The notes: generated by a model not told the origin, from the letters alone. A DNA stretch of 64,000 bases from Sphaerisporangium fuscum (GCF_018531465.1 NZ_JAHDTF010000037.1:1-64000); one strand, 5' to 3'. Positions 33,584-43,089 are shown, counted from the first letter of the stretch. Translations and numbers: made by a program.

Positions 33584-33596
33584 TACGATCGGTCGG
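33584..33596 (+). promoter_or_regulatory. -10 element for a leaderless aldo/keto reductase transcript
   Basis: TACGAT (33584-33589) ends seven bases before the GTG start at 33597, and no ribosome-binding sequence lies between. The spacing predicts that the transcript begins at or next to the start codon. Confidence 0.45.
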
Positions 33597-34574
33597 GTGG
33601 AGAAGCGTGAATTGGGCAGGACAGGCAGGCAGGTCGGGGTGGTCGGCCTCGGCGCGTGGCAACTGGGCGCCGACTGGGGCCAGGTCGGCGAGGACGAGGC
33701 ACTGGCCACGCTGCACGCGGCCGTCGACGCCGGGGTGACGTTCATCGACACCGCCGACGTGTACGGCGACGGCCGCAGCGAGCGGATCGTCGGCCGTCTG
33801 ATCAGGGAACGGCCGGGCCTCACGGTGGCCACGAAGATGGGCCGCCGCGTGCCGCAGGAGCACTCCGCCTACACCTTGGACAACTTCCGCGCCTGGAACG
33901 ACCGCTCGCGGGAGAACCTCGGCGTCGACATCCTCGACCTGGTCCAGCTGCACTGCCCGCCCACCTCGGTGTACTCCGACCCGGCGGTGTACGACGCGCT
34001 GGACACCATGGTCGAGGAGGGCCGTATCGCCGCCTACGGGGTGAGCGTGGAGACCTGCGAGGAGGCGCTGACCGCGATCGCCCGGCCCAACGTGGCCACG
34101 GTGCAGATCATCCTCAACGCCTTCCGTCTCAAGCCGCTGGAGCGGGTGCTGCCGGCCGCCGCCGCGGCGGGGGTGGGCGTCATCGCCCGTGTCCCCCTGG
34201 CCAGCGGGCTGTTGTCCGGCCGCTACGACCGGCACACGAGCTTCGGGCCGGACGACCACCGCACCTTCAACCGGCACGGGGATGCGTTCGACGTCGGCGA
34301 GACCTTCTCCGGTGTCGACTTCGCGACCGGCCTGAAGGCCGTCGAGCGGCTCAAGCGGCTGGTGCCGGACGGCATGACCACCGCCCAGTTCGCGCTGCGC
34401 TGGATCATCGACCAGCCGGCCGTCAGCGTGGTCATCCCCGGTGCCCGCAACGGGGCCCAGGCCGGGGCCAACGCCGCCGCCGCGTCCCTGCCGCCGCTGG
34501 ACGAGGCGACCCTGGCCGCCGTCGCCGAGGTGTACGACGACCTGATCCGCCCCCAGGTCCACGACCGCTGGTGA
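33597..34574 (+). CDS. Aldo/keto reductase
   Basis: 325 residues from GTG 33597 (MEKRELGRTGRQVGVVGLGAWQLG). AKR catalytic residues are present in FIDTADVYG (Asp, Tyr), VATKMG (Lys) and QLHCPP (His). It reduces carbonyl compounds with NADPH; the substrate is unknown. An upstream extension of the frame exists but has no family similarity and would cover the MerR start. The gene seems to be transcribed without a leader. A strong hairpin follows. Confidence 0.92.
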   Translation: MEKRELGRTGRQVGVVGLGAWQLGADWGQVGEDEALATLHAAVDAGVTFIDTADVYGDGRSERIVGRLIRERPGLTVATKMGRRVPQEHSAYTLDNFRAWNDRSRENLGVDILDLVQLHCPPTSVYSDPAVYDALDTMVEEGRIAAYGVSVETCEEALTAIARPNVATVQIILNAFRLKPLERVLPAAAAAGVGVIARVPLASGLLSGRYDRHTSFGPDDHRTFNRHGDAFDVGETFSGVDFATGLKAVERLKRLVPDGMTTAQFALRWIIDQPAVSVVIPGARNGAQAGANAAAASLPPLDEATLAAVAEVYDDLIRPQVHDRW

Positions 34575-34585
34575 CCGCGTCGGGC

Positions 34586-34618
34586 GGAGCCGCCGGCGCC
34601 CTCCGGCCCGGCGGCTCC
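34586..34618 (+). terminator. Hairpin after the aldo/keto reductase gene
   Basis: Perfect 11-base arms GGAGCCGCCGG and CCGGCGGCTCC with an 11-base loop begin 12 bases after the stop codon. Confidence 0.6.
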
Positions 34619-34829
34619 CCGACGCACGAAGGGAGCTTGTCAGACCGTTTATCCCTATTGGGTGATGCGACCCACTTATTCCGGTCTCGCGACGTATGAC
34701 CAGAATGAGACGATCGCTTCCTCTCCTCGTCAGTCTCTCCATGCACAGCGTTCACTCGCGCCGTCCAAGGTGCCCGAGGGCGAACCGCCTGATCGGAACT
34801 TGTGAACGACATAGAAGGGACTGCACCTG

Positions 34830-37800
34830 ATGCAGCCGATAGCAGCCGGAAAGCTGCTGAGAGGCTCGAGGAGTCGAGGACGTCTCGCCGTGGTCACCGT
34901 GGTCGCGGCGCTGCTCGTCAGCGGCGTCGTGAGAGCGGCGCACGCCGACCCGGAACCGGGGAAGACGGTTCAGGGACGTCCCAGCCCGACGCCGACCGGT
35001 TCCCGGACCCCTCCGACCCTCACCCCCGCCGACGGTTCCTTCCTCGAGGGCACGGCGAAGATCGCGGCCGTCCCCACCACCGCCGGTGACAGCGTCACGA
35101 AGCTCGCCCTCGACGGCACCGCGGTCGACGCCACCCGGACGGTCGGGGTCTCCAAGCTCCGCTTCGACGTCGGCTCGAACTCCACCGAGGCGCGGTACCA
35201 CAACTACGTGCTCATCAACGGTGTGCACCGCAGCGACATCGGCGACCACGTGAACGAGCGGGCGACCGTAGAGATCCCCAACGAACACCTCGTCAAGGGC
35301 GAGAACACCATCGAGATCGTCGCGGGTGCGATCGACGGTTCCTGCGGCCTCAACTACGACGACTTCGTCCTGTCCGACGTGGGCCTCGAACTGCTCGGCG
35401 AGGTCGCGGACGGCGAGGACAACCCCTACACTCTCTCCTTCGGCGACGGCAACTGCGGCTCGAACACCTCGCTGCTCAAGCGGGCCACGCTGAAGTTCTT
35501 CGTCCAGGGCGACCCGCAGGGCACCACGGGTCTCGCGGCGGACGTGGACACCACGGCGCTGCCCAACGGCGAGCACGCCATCACCGCCACGACCGCGGCC
35601 GGGGTGACCGTCAAGAACACCGTGACCGTGAACAACGCTCCGGCCGGGGCTCCCCGGCTGCTGCCCACGGACGGGACGCTGGTGGCGGGCACCAAGACGG
35701 TTTCCGCGACCCTGCCGGCCGACGGCGGAGGCGGGGTCTCGTCCCTCACCGTCGACGGCGCCGAACCGCGCACGAAGGCCACACTGGGCAACGGCGCGGC
35801 GAAGTTCGGCTTCGACGTGGGCACGGACTCGATCGACGACAAGTACGACGACTTCCTGCTCGTCAACGGCAAGCGCGTCGACCTGGGCGGCTCCTGGGCC
35901 GACCGGCGCGTCACGGTCGCGGTCCCGGCCCGGTTCCTGGTGCCCGGCGACAACACGATCAAGGTCGTGACCGGCGACTACAAGGCGTCCTGCGGCGTCG
36001 ACCGCGACGACTTCAGGATCGCGAACCTCGACCTCGCCCTCGACGGCGCCACCGTGACCGGCCACGACGTCAAGCCGTCGTACGACATGGGGGACGGCAC
36101 CTGCGGGAGCGGCCAGAGCGCCCTCCGCGACGCCGAACTGCACTACACGATCGACGCCCCGGCGGTGCACGCCGTCCAGACGCTGGGTTCGGGGAACGCC
36201 ACCCTCAGCTTCAATGTGGGCGGCAACTCGATCGAGGCGCGCTACCAGAACCACCTGCTCGTCAACGGCCAGAAGGTCGTGCTCGACGGTGACTTCGTGA
36301 GCCGGCGCGTCGACTTCACCTTCCCGAACGAGTACCTCGTACCCGGCTGGAACACGATCGACTTCGTGGCCGGCACCTATCCGACGTCGTGCGGCGCCAA
36401 CCGCGACGACTTCGCGATCTCGAACATCGCCCTCACCCCGGTGCGCGGCGCGGCGACCGGCCAGATGCTCAAGAACTCCTACAGCATGGGCGACGGCAAC
36501 TGCGGCGACAACGTGAACCTGCTGACCGAGATCGACCTCGAGTTCCTCGTGGACGCGCCCGCCGGCGGTCTGCGCGCGGACCTCGACACCACCGCCGTCA
36601 AGGACGGCAAGCACACCCTCGCCGCCGCCTCGGCCACCGGTGAGACCGCGAGCCGTACCCTGGTCACCGACAACACGGCGCCCAAGGTCGCCAAGAGCGT
36701 CCCGGCCGCCGACGAGAGGATCACCGCCTCGGTGGTGCTGGACGTCAAGCTCGAGGACGCCTCCGGCGTGGTGTCCGGGCCGGACGTCAAGCTCGACGGC
36801 CGGCCGATCGAACCGGGCGCCCAGGTGGGCCCGGGCCTGCGGGCCGGGAAGCACACCCTGGCCGTGACCGGCGCCGACGGGCTCGGCAACACCGCGACCC
36901 GCGAGATCGTGTTCGAGTCGGCGGGCATCCCCGACGTCCCGGCCGAGCTGACCCCCGCGTCGGGGGCCGCGGACGTGCCGAAGCGGGCCACGCTCTCGGC
37001 GAAGGTGGCCGAACCCGACGGCGGCCGGGTGACGGCGACGTTCTCCCAGGCCGAGATCCTCACCCCGAACCAGGCGTTCCAGGGCACGGCCCGGTCCGTC
37101 CCCACGACCCTGCGGGTGCCGGGCGAGAAGAAGGTCAGGGCCGAGGGGCTGGAGCCGGCCGACGGCGCGACGCTCGAGGCGCCCAGCGGGAAGGATCTCG
37201 TCTACCAGCGGTACGACGTCCAGGTGAAGGGCCACGTGGACTCTCCGGTCCTGCGCTGGGAGGGCGTCATCGACCCCGAGCGCCTGGCGTCCCTGCGCGT
37301 GTGGAACACCGAGGCCGAGTCGTGGGACCTGCTGACCAGCGCCCGTGGCGCCGCCCAGGGCAGGACCGTCCTGACGGGCGTCGTCGGCGACGAGTACGTC
37401 GACAAGCAGCAGGTGCACGTCATGGTGACGGGCGAGGACCCGTTCGCCGACGACATCGACCCCGGCGACCCGAACGGCTTCGCCGACCCCGCCACCTACG
37501 ACTTCTCGATCGTCCACTTCACCGACACGCAGTACATCTCCGAGGGCGCGGTGGAGCAGGAGACCCCCGAGGAGCGCGGGGTGTGGGAGTCCGCCTACGC
37601 CGGCATCGTCAACTGGATCAAGGACAACAAGGACCAGCGCAAGATCTCCTACGTCGCGCACACCGGGGACATCATCGAGAACAACATCCGCAAGCCCGCG
37701 GACGAGGCCACGCGGAAGCAGGTCGTCGGTGAGCTCGAGGTGTCCTCCAAGCAGCAGCGCGTGCTGGACGAGGCCGACATCCCGAACGGCGTGATCGCCG

Positions 37801-38798
37801 GCAACCACGACAACCAGTCGGGCACCGAGAACGGGCCGGACGCGATCTACAACAAGTACTACGGTCCCAGCCGGTACCGGACGGCGGCGCAGGGCTGGCG
37901 GCACGCCTCCTACGGCGGGCCGTGGAAGGAAGGCGACAACCAGAACCACTACGACCTGTTCTCCGCGGGCGGGCTCGACTTCGTCGTGGTCGGCCTGTCG
38001 TACGGCGTGACGCGGGAGGAGGCCGAATGGGCCGACTCCGTCTTCAAGAAGTTCCCCAACCGGAACGGCATCCTGCTGTCGCACGACTACCTCGTGCCGA
38101 GCGCCGACCCCGACGGACGCGGCGCCGGATTCTCGGCCCCGGACGGCTCGATGCTCTACAAGACGGTGGTCGAGAAGAACCCGAACGTCTTCCTCATCCT
38201 CGCCGGGCACGAGCACGGCGTGGGCACCAACGTGAAGCCGAAGGTGGGCCAGGTCGGCAACGGCGTCGTCGAGCTGCTGGCGGACTACCAGTTCTACACG
38301 GTGTCGGCCGACCGTCTCGGGCTCACCCGGATCGGCGGGTACAACCCCGACGACCAGCTCCAGTTCGGCGCGAGCTTCTTCAGGCTGCTGCAGTTCAACG
38401 TCAAGCGGGCGGAGCTGACCGTGGACACCTACTCGCCGCTGCTCGACGACTTCGGCGCCGGCGAGTTCGACCCGCTGCGCCGCTACGACGGGCGTGAGGA
38501 CAACATGGTGCTGCCGGTCGACCTCACCACCCGTACGACGAGCTTCCAGACCGACGCGCTGGCGCTCTACGAGCCGACCAGGACCATCGGCAAGAGCACG
38601 GTGGAGTCCGGTCAGGTCGCCTCGGTGACCTGGGACCGTCTCAAGGACGACACCGCGTACGCCTGGTTCGTCACGGCACGTTCCGGCGGCGGCGGGGTGA
38701 CCGCCTCCGAACCGAGCGTCTTCGTCACCAAGGACGAGCACGGCCGGCCGGGCACATGGGGACCGGACTCCCCCATGTACCACTGGTTCGACCGCTGA
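34830..38798 (+). CDS. Large secreted metallophosphoesterase with three novel cysteine-containing repeats
   Basis: 1322 residues from ATG 34830 with GAAGGGA upstream. The signal peptide ends AHA. Three modules of about 125 residues (DNA near 35139, 35781 and 36180) share F-x-V-G-x-(N/D)-S, RY-x-N-x-L-(L/I)-(V/I)-NG, (V/L)PGxNTI, SCG-x-x-x-DDF and a closing GDG-x-CG; the two cysteines probably pair. Big/Ig-like segments separate modules 1 and 2 but not 2 and 3. The C-terminal calcineurin-like domain has His896 and Asp899 (HFTDTQ), Asp947 (GDII), Asn992-His993 (GNHD), His1085 and His1127/His1129 (GHEHG), a full metal-binding set. It acts outside the cell on an unknown phosphoester. A HupE-like gene follows after 62 bases. 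Confidence 0.9.
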   Translation: MQPIAAGKLLRGSRSRGRLAVVTVVAALLVSGVVRAAHADPEPGKTVQGRPSPTPTGSRTPPTLTPADGSFLEGTAKIAAVPTTAGDSVTKLALDGTAVDATRTVGVSKLRFDVGSNSTEARYHNYVLINGVHRSDIGDHVNERATVEIPNEHLVKGENTIEIVAGAIDGSCGLNYDDFVLSDVGLELLGEVADGEDNPYTLSFGDGNCGSNTSLLKRATLKFFVQGDPQGTTGLAADVDTTALPNGEHAITATTAAGVTVKNTVTVNNAPAGAPRLLPTDGTLVAGTKTVSATLPADGGGGVSSLTVDGAEPRTKATLGNGAAKFGFDVGTDSIDDKYDDFLLVNGKRVDLGGSWADRRVTVAVPARFLVPGDNTIKVVTGDYKASCGVDRDDFRIANLDLALDGATVTGHDVKPSYDMGDGTCGSGQSALRDAELHYTIDAPAVHAVQTLGSGNATLSFNVGGNSIEARYQNHLLVNGQKVVLDGDFVSRRVDFTFPNEYLVPGWNTIDFVAGTYPTSCGANRDDFAISNIALTPVRGAATGQMLKNSYSMGDGNCGDNVNLLTEIDLEFLVDAPAGGLRADLDTTAVKDGKHTLAAASATGETASRTLVTDNTAPKVAKSVPAADERITASVVLDVKLEDASGVVSGPDVKLDGRPIEPGAQVGPGLRAGKHTLAVTGADGLGNTATREIVFESAGIPDVPAELTPASGAADVPKRATLSAKVAEPDGGRVTATFSQAEILTPNQAFQGTARSVPTTLRVPGEKKVRAEGLEPADGATLEAPSGKDLVYQRYDVQVKGHVDSPVLRWEGVIDPERLASLRVWNTEAESWDLLTSARGAAQGRTVLTGVVGDEYVDKQQVHVMVTGEDPFADDIDPGDPNGFADPATYDFSIVHFTDTQYISEGAVEQETPEERGVWESAYAGIVNWIKDNKDQRKISYVAHTGDIIENNIRKPADEATRKQVVGELEVSSKQQRVLDEADIPNGVIAGNHDNQSGTENGPDAIYNKYYGPSRYRTAAQGWRHASYGGPWKEGDNQNHYDLFSAGGLDFVVVGLSYGVTREEAEWADSVFKKFPNRNGILLSHDYLVPSADPDGRGAGFSAPDGSMLYKTVVEKNPNVFLILAGHEHGVGTNVKPKVGQVGNGVVELLADYQFYTVSADRLGLTRIGGYNPDDQLQFGASFFRLLQFNVKRAELTVDTYSPLLDDFGAGEFDPLRRYDGREDNMVLPVDLTTRTTSFQTDALALYEPTRTIGKSTVESGQVASVTWDRLKDDTAYAWFVTARSGGGGVTASEPSVFVTKDEHGRPGTWGPDSPMYHWFDR

Positions 38799-38860
38799 CG
38801 ATCACCGCCGCCCCGGACCCGGTCCGGGGCGGCATTCCCCCTGATCTGGAGAAACGAGAC

Positions 38861-39994
38861 ATGCCCCGCAGGCGCTGGTTGCCCGCCGTCCTCCTCACCA
38901 TGATCCTCGGCGCTGTGCCGGCCGTCCTGCTGCGCCCCGCCCCGGCGGCGGCGCACAACGCGACCACGACCGCCCACGCCGAGGTGACCGGCACGGGAAC
39001 GGACGTCAGGGTGATGCTCGACCTCGAGTACGACCTCCTGATGAAGTCGGCCTGGCTGTACGCGGAGGCGTATGACGCGAAGGAACGAGCCGAGCAGCTC
39101 CGCCAGCTCAGGATCAACCGCGACGCCGTGACCGGCTACGTCACGCGCCGCTTCGCCGTGACCTACGACGACAAGCCGTGCGCGCCCACCCTCGAGGGCG
39201 ACGCGGACGTGCGCGTCCGGGACGAGACGGCCTTCGCGGTGCTGACCTTCGACTACGCCTGCCAGGACCGAAGCGGGGGAACCCACGCGATCTCGAGCGC
39301 GCTTTTCCCCGACGCCGAGAGCTTCGTGCACAGCACGGAGACGATCGTCCGCTACGAGCTCGACGGCGACAAGGGCTCCGCGGTCCTGACCACCCCGAAC
39401 CCGACACTGCGGACCGGCGCGCACCCGGCCTCGCACCAGGCCGGGGAGTTCTTCCTGCTCGGCGCCGAGCACCTGATAACCGGCCTCGACCACGTCTTCT
39501 TCCTGCTCGCCCTGCTCATCGGCGCCCGCCGTCTCCGCGACGTCGCGATCACGGCCTCCGCCTTCACCGCCGCCCACAGCATCACGTTCCTCCTGGCCGC
39601 GATGGGGGTCGTGGACGTTCCCGCGGGGATCGTCGAGCCGCTCATCGCGGCGTCGATCATCGTCGTGGCCCTCGCCAACCTCCTGGGCCGCGGGGAGGAG
39701 AAACCGGGCGGATGGCGGGTGCCGGTCGTCTTCGCCTTCGGCCTGCTGCACGGACTGGGCTTCGCGAGCGCGCTGGACATCGACGAGAGATGGTCGTGGG
39801 AGCTGCTGCTGTCGCTCCTGAGCTTCAACGTCGGCATCGAGGTGACACAGCTGGTGATCATCGCCGTGCTCTTCCCGCTGCTGACGCTGCTGCGCCGGAC
39901 GTCCGCGGCCCGCTGGGCCGTGGTCGCGACGTCCGTCCCCATCGTGGCGGTCAGCCTGTACTGGCTGGTCGACCGCATCCCCCTGCCACTGTGA
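38861..39994 (+). CDS. HupE/UreJ-like membrane protein with extracytoplasmic N-terminal domain
   Basis: 377 residues from ATG 38861. A signal peptide ends AAAHN, then an extracellular domain of about 170 residues precedes a six- or seven-helix region with the family pattern GAEHLITGLDHVFFLLALLIG...FTAAHSITFLLA...FGLLHGLGFAS. HupE/UreJ proteins are linked to nickel or cobalt uptake; this two-domain form (HupE_UreJ_2) has no settled function. No hydrogenase or urease gene is nearby. Co-transcription with the secreted metallophosphoesterase suggests a role in supplying its metal, or a shared surface function. Confidence 0.88.
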   Translation: MPRRRWLPAVLLTMILGAVPAVLLRPAPAAAHNATTTAHAEVTGTGTDVRVMLDLEYDLLMKSAWLYAEAYDAKERAEQLRQLRINRDAVTGYVTRRFAVTYDDKPCAPTLEGDADVRVRDETAFAVLTFDYACQDRSGGTHAISSALFPDAESFVHSTETIVRYELDGDKGSAVLTTPNPTLRTGAHPASHQAGEFFLLGAEHLITGLDHVFFLLALLIGARRLRDVAITASAFTAAHSITFLLAAMGVVDVPAGIVEPLIAASIIVVALANLLGRGEEKPGGWRVPVVFAFGLLHGLGFASALDIDERWSWELLLSLLSFNVGIEVTQLVIIAVLFPLLTLLRRTSAARWAVVATSVPIVAVSLYWLVDRIPLPL

Positions 39995-40027
39995 CGCGGC
40001 GGCCACATAAGGCTCTTCACAAGCGAA

Positions 40028-40873
40028 TCACCCCGGGGACTTGACCACCGCCGGGAGCCGAGACGCGCGGGCGGTGGTCTGGCGACCGGCGCGGTAGCGG
40101 CCCGGGGTCGTTCCGATGATGTCGGTGAACGCTGCGATGAAGCCGCTGGGGTTGGCCCATCCGCAGGCGTAGGCGGTCCGGGTGGTGTCGTGGCCGTCGG
40201 CGAGGAGCAGGAGCGCGTGGTAGATGCGCAGCTGTGTGCGCCACTCGTAGAAGGTCATGCCCAGTTCGTTGCGGAACAGCCGGCTGAGGGTGCGGGTGCT
40301 GGCGCCGATCGTCTTCCCGAGTTCGGCCAGCGAGGAGTTGTCCCCCGGCCTCTCGTACAGAATCCGGGCGATGGCCTGCAGCCGGTCGTCCCGTGGCTCC
40401 GGCAGGTGAAGTGGCTGTTCCGGTGCTTCGCGGAGTTCGTCGACGAGCACTCGAAGGAGACGAGAGCGCGCGGAGCGGCTGTGCCCAGGCGCGGCCTCGT
40501 CGTGGTCGCGGGGACCGGTCAGGGCGAGCAGGACCTCGCGGGCGAGGCCGGAGGCCAGGAACACGGCGGGATGCTCCGGTATGAGCCGGGCGAGGGATGG
40601 CGTGAGAAAGACGATCCGCATGTCGGTGTCGCCGTGGGCGCGATGGTGGTGCGTGAACCCGGCGGGGGTCCAGGCGACCCGGTTGGCGGGAACGATCGAC
40701 GTGCCACGCTCGGTGTGGACCGTCAACACGCCGCTGGCCGCGTACACCAGGTGTCCCCGTGCGTGCGACTGCACCGCGCTTGATTCGCCGGACGGCCAGA
40801 GGTGGCGCCCGCCGGACGGCCATATATGTGACGTCACTCCGGCGATCCGGCGAGGTTGGCGGCGAACAGGCAT
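40028..40873 (-). CDS. AraC family transcriptional regulator
   Basis: 281 residues from ATG 40873 (MPVRRQPRRIAGVTSHIWPSGG); the frame is open to 40999 but the upstream part is not protein-like. An N-terminal cupin sensor (ARGHLVYAASGVLTVHTERGTSIVPANRVAWTPAGFTHHHRAHGDTDMRIVFLTP) is followed by the AraC double HTH (LAELGKTIGASTRTLSRLFRNELGMTFYEWRTQLRI...AYACGWANPSGFIAAFTDIIGTTPGRYR). TAAGAT-like sequence precedes the start by 9 bases without a ribosome site, so it may be leaderless. It is divergent from the hydrolase gene at 41022. Confidence 0.9.
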   Translation of the reverse strand: MPVRRQPRRIAGVTSHIWPSGGRHLWPSGESSAVQSHARGHLVYAASGVLTVHTERGTSIVPANRVAWTPAGFTHHHRAHGDTDMRIVFLTPSLARLIPEHPAVFLASGLAREVLLALTGPRDHDEAAPGHSRSARSRLLRVLVDELREAPEQPLHLPEPRDDRLQAIARILYERPGDNSSLAELGKTIGASTRTLSRLFRNELGMTFYEWRTQLRIYHALLLLADGHDTTRTAYACGWANPSGFIAAFTDIIGTTPGRYRAGRQTTARASRLPAVVKSPG

Positions 40874-40969
40874 CGGTTGGCATCTTATCGGTGGGCGGCC
40901 ACACCTTGGTCTGGTGACATTGTCTCCATGCGGGTGGTCTTCGGTCCCGGAGCGCCCGGCCGAACCCCA

Positions 40970-40998
40970 TGGCATCGAGGCGGCGTGCCTCGATGCCA
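40970..40998. promoter_or_regulatory. Perfect 12-base inverted repeat upstream of the hydrolase gene
   Basis: TGGCATCGAGGC and GCCTCGATGCCA are perfectly complementary with a 5-base loop (GGCGT); two more pairs flank a mismatch. It ends 11 bases before the AAGGAG ribosome site of the hydrolase gene. It could be an operator for the divergent AraC regulator or a stable leader hairpin. Confidence 0.6.
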
Positions 40999-41021
40999 CG
41001 GCTTGAGAGAAGGAGAAACGC

Positions 41022-41690
41022 GTGGCGACGTTCGTCCTCGTACCCGGCGGTTGGAAGGGCTCCTGGGCGTATGAGGCGGTGATTCCGCTGCTGGAGCGTG
41101 CCGGTCATACCGTTCACGCCCTGACCCTGACCGGTCTGCGGCCAGACGACGACGACGCGACGCTCGCGACCGCCAACCTCGGCACACACGCCGGCGACGT
41201 ATTGCGGCTCCTCGATCGCGCCCACATCACCGGCGCGACGCTGGTCGGCCACAGCTACGGCGGGATGGTGATCGCCGCCGCCGCCGATCGCGCCGACGGG
41301 CGGATCTCACGGCTGGTGCATCTCGACGCCTTCGTCCCGCGCGATGGCGAGTCGTGGTGGTCGTCGGCGAACGAGTACTTCCGAGAAGTGATCGCGGCCG
41401 GCGCCGCGAGCACCGGCTACGCCGTCCGACCGCCGGACGGCGGCGATCCCCGCCGCCGTCCCCATCCCCTCGCCTCGTTCCTGCAGACGATCCGGCTCAC
41501 CGGCGCGCACGCCCAGGTCCCCCGCCGGGAGTTCGTCTACTGCTCGGGATGGGAAGACCGGACGCCGTTCGCCGGACTCCGCACCCGGCTCCGAGCCGAT
41601 CCCGAGTGGCAGGTCCACGACCTCCCGACCGGCCACGACGCGATGCACGAGGCCCCGGAGGCGGTCGCCGCACTCCTGCTCGCCGAATGA
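41022..41690 (+). CDS. Alpha/beta hydrolase (esterase/lipase-like)
   Basis: 222 residues from GTG 41022 with AAGGAG seven bases upstream. FVLVPGGWKGSWAYEAVIPLLERAGH is the oxyanion strand-turn, the nucleophile elbow is VGHSYGG, the acid is likely Asp in HLDAFVP or later, and the His is in LPTGHDAMHEAPEAVA. This short form is common in actinomycetes and hydrolyses small esters or amides. The divergent AraC gene is the probable regulator. Confidence 0.9.
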   Translation: MATFVLVPGGWKGSWAYEAVIPLLERAGHTVHALTLTGLRPDDDDATLATANLGTHAGDVLRLLDRAHITGATLVGHSYGGMVIAAAADRADGRISRLVHLDAFVPRDGESWWSSANEYFREVIAAGAASTGYAVRPPDGGDPRRRPHPLASFLQTIRLTGAHAQVPRREFVYCSGWEDRTPFAGLRTRLRADPEWQVHDLPTGHDAMHEAPEAVAALLLAE

Positions 41691-41699
41691 CGGGAAGGC

Positions 41700-41724
41700 G
41701 GCGCCGGGCGACCGGCGCCCTTTT
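41700..41724 (+). terminator. Rho-independent-type terminator
   Basis: GGCGCCGG and CCGGCGCC (8-base perfect arms, 4-base loop) are followed by CTTTT, the only clear T-tract terminator seen in the window. It follows the hydrolase gene and faces the convergent DUF4037 gene. Confidence 0.75.
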
Positions 41725-41735
41725 CGGGACGGCGG

Positions 41736-42782
41736 TCAGATCGTGGGGTGGAGGGCGTGGGTCAGGGTCAGCGATCGTGTGGCGTCGCCGAGGACGTCGG
41801 TGCTGTCGCAGAACTGGTCCACCGACCCCGCCCGCGTCAGCTCGCGCAGCGAGGGGCCCACGGTCCCCAGCAGCGCCTCGGCGAAGCGGTCGGCGCCGAT
41901 CACTCGGAACGGGCGGTCGAAGAACGGCCGTACCGATGTCTCCAGCGGCTCGGTCAGCGCCAGCCGGTTGTGCAGGGCCGCGATCCGCTCGTAGGCCCGG
42001 CACAGGTGCTCCTCGCGGTCACGCCACCCGCGCGCGGCCAGCGCGGCCGAGAACATCTCCCCCAGCTCCGCCGACCCCGACAGCCGGGCGAACGCGCTGC
42101 CCAGCCACTTGGCGTACGGCGGGTAGCGCCGCCGCATCAGCAGGCACAGCCGCATCAGCTCCTCCACGAGGCGGGCGGTGACCACCATCGACCCCAGCTC
42201 GTCGCCCACCTCCCCGCACCGCCCGGGGAAGCTCTCCAGCTGGGCGACACGCCGCCACTGGCAGGCCAGCACGTACCGCCACACCTCGCCCGGGTACCAG
42301 CGCAGGCTGGACCGGGCCCTGCCGAGCTCGCCGAGCCCTTCGTGGAACACCTCCCCGCTCGTCACCTCGGCCAGCCGCTGCCACGACGCCCCCAGCCAGT
42401 CGGCCGTGGTGATCTCACCGAGCGGGTCGAAGCCGAGCCGGGCCCGCGCCCACGGCCGGAGACCGGCGACCACCACCCCGTGCCGCACCGGGTTGCGGTC
42501 GGAGCCGAACGCGGTGGGGTACCCCCCGAACCGTTCGGGCAGCCCGGCCTCCACCCGGGCGGACAGGCCGGCCACCCGCGACGGCTCGACGAACACCAGC
42601 ACCCGGGGGCCCCAGTCGTGGTCGGTGGAGCGTTCGGTGTCGAACGCCAGCACCTCCGACCCCGGGCCGACCAGCGCCGCGTCGTGCGGCACCTCTCCGA
42701 TCAGCGGCTGGACCACCTCCGCGTAGAACGCGCGCGACAACTCACGGCCGGGAACGAAACCCGGAGCGAAATCGGACATCAT
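41736..42782 (-). CDS. DUF4037 domain protein (nucleotidyltransferase-like)
   Basis: 348 residues from ATG 42782 (a second ATG follows directly). FDTERSTDHDWGPRVLVFV is the DUF4037 signature, with the acidic residues expected of a nucleotidyltransferase-like active site; EVWRYVLACQWRRVAQLESFPGRCGEVGDELGSMVVTARLVEELMRLCLLM is the helical second domain. Members resemble kanamycin-type nucleotidyltransferases, but no reaction is established. It stands alone. Confidence 0.82.
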   Translation of the reverse strand: MMSDFAPGFVPGRELSRAFYAEVVQPLIGEVPHDAALVGPGSEVLAFDTERSTDHDWGPRVLVFVEPSRVAGLSARVEAGLPERFGGYPTAFGSDRNPVRHGVVVAGLRPWARARLGFDPLGEITTADWLGASWQRLAEVTSGEVFHEGLGELGRARSSLRWYPGEVWRYVLACQWRRVAQLESFPGRCGEVGDELGSMVVTARLVEELMRLCLLMRRRYPPYAKWLGSAFARLSGSAELGEMFSAALAARGWRDREEHLCRAYERIAALHNRLALTEPLETSVRPFFDRPFRVIGADRFAEALLGTVGPSLRELTRAGSVDQFCDSTDVLGDATRSLTLTHALHPTI

Positions 42783-43089
42783 TCAATTACTGTGCATGGC
42801 GCAGAGTTTCCGTTCACCTGGTTTTCCGCCGCATGATCCGCGCCCGGACTGGGTAAGGGCGTCGCAGCCTCAGGCCTCACCCCCTCCAGGCGCCCCCTGA
42901 CCTGCTGCCGATGGACCTCGGCGGTGCCGGAAGGCCCGGCCGGTTCGACCGGGCACGCGGGCGCTGGAGCCCGGAGATCGGGGCCGCGCCCGCGGATCGA
43001 CCGCGAAGGCCCCCCGTTTCGTGCCCGCCGGTAATCTGACCCTGGCACCAGGAGAGCCGGGGACCACCCCACGTCCTCGCGAGGAGAGC
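42783..43089. other. 307-base intergenic region between divergent DUF4037 and TetR genes
   Basis: It must hold both promoters. TAATCT at about 43032 could be a -10 for the TetR gene. No gene, clear palindrome or repeat was seen. Confidence 0.3.

Noticed and set aside
34752..38783. Open minus-strand frame of about 1340 codons opposite the metallophosphoesterase gene
   Set aside because: It is the mirror of a recognisable secreted enzyme and shows only Val/Arg/Asp-rich low-complexity sequence.
42783..43089. Small gene in the DUF4037-TetR gap
   Set aside because: Frames there lack a ribosome site and protein-like composition.
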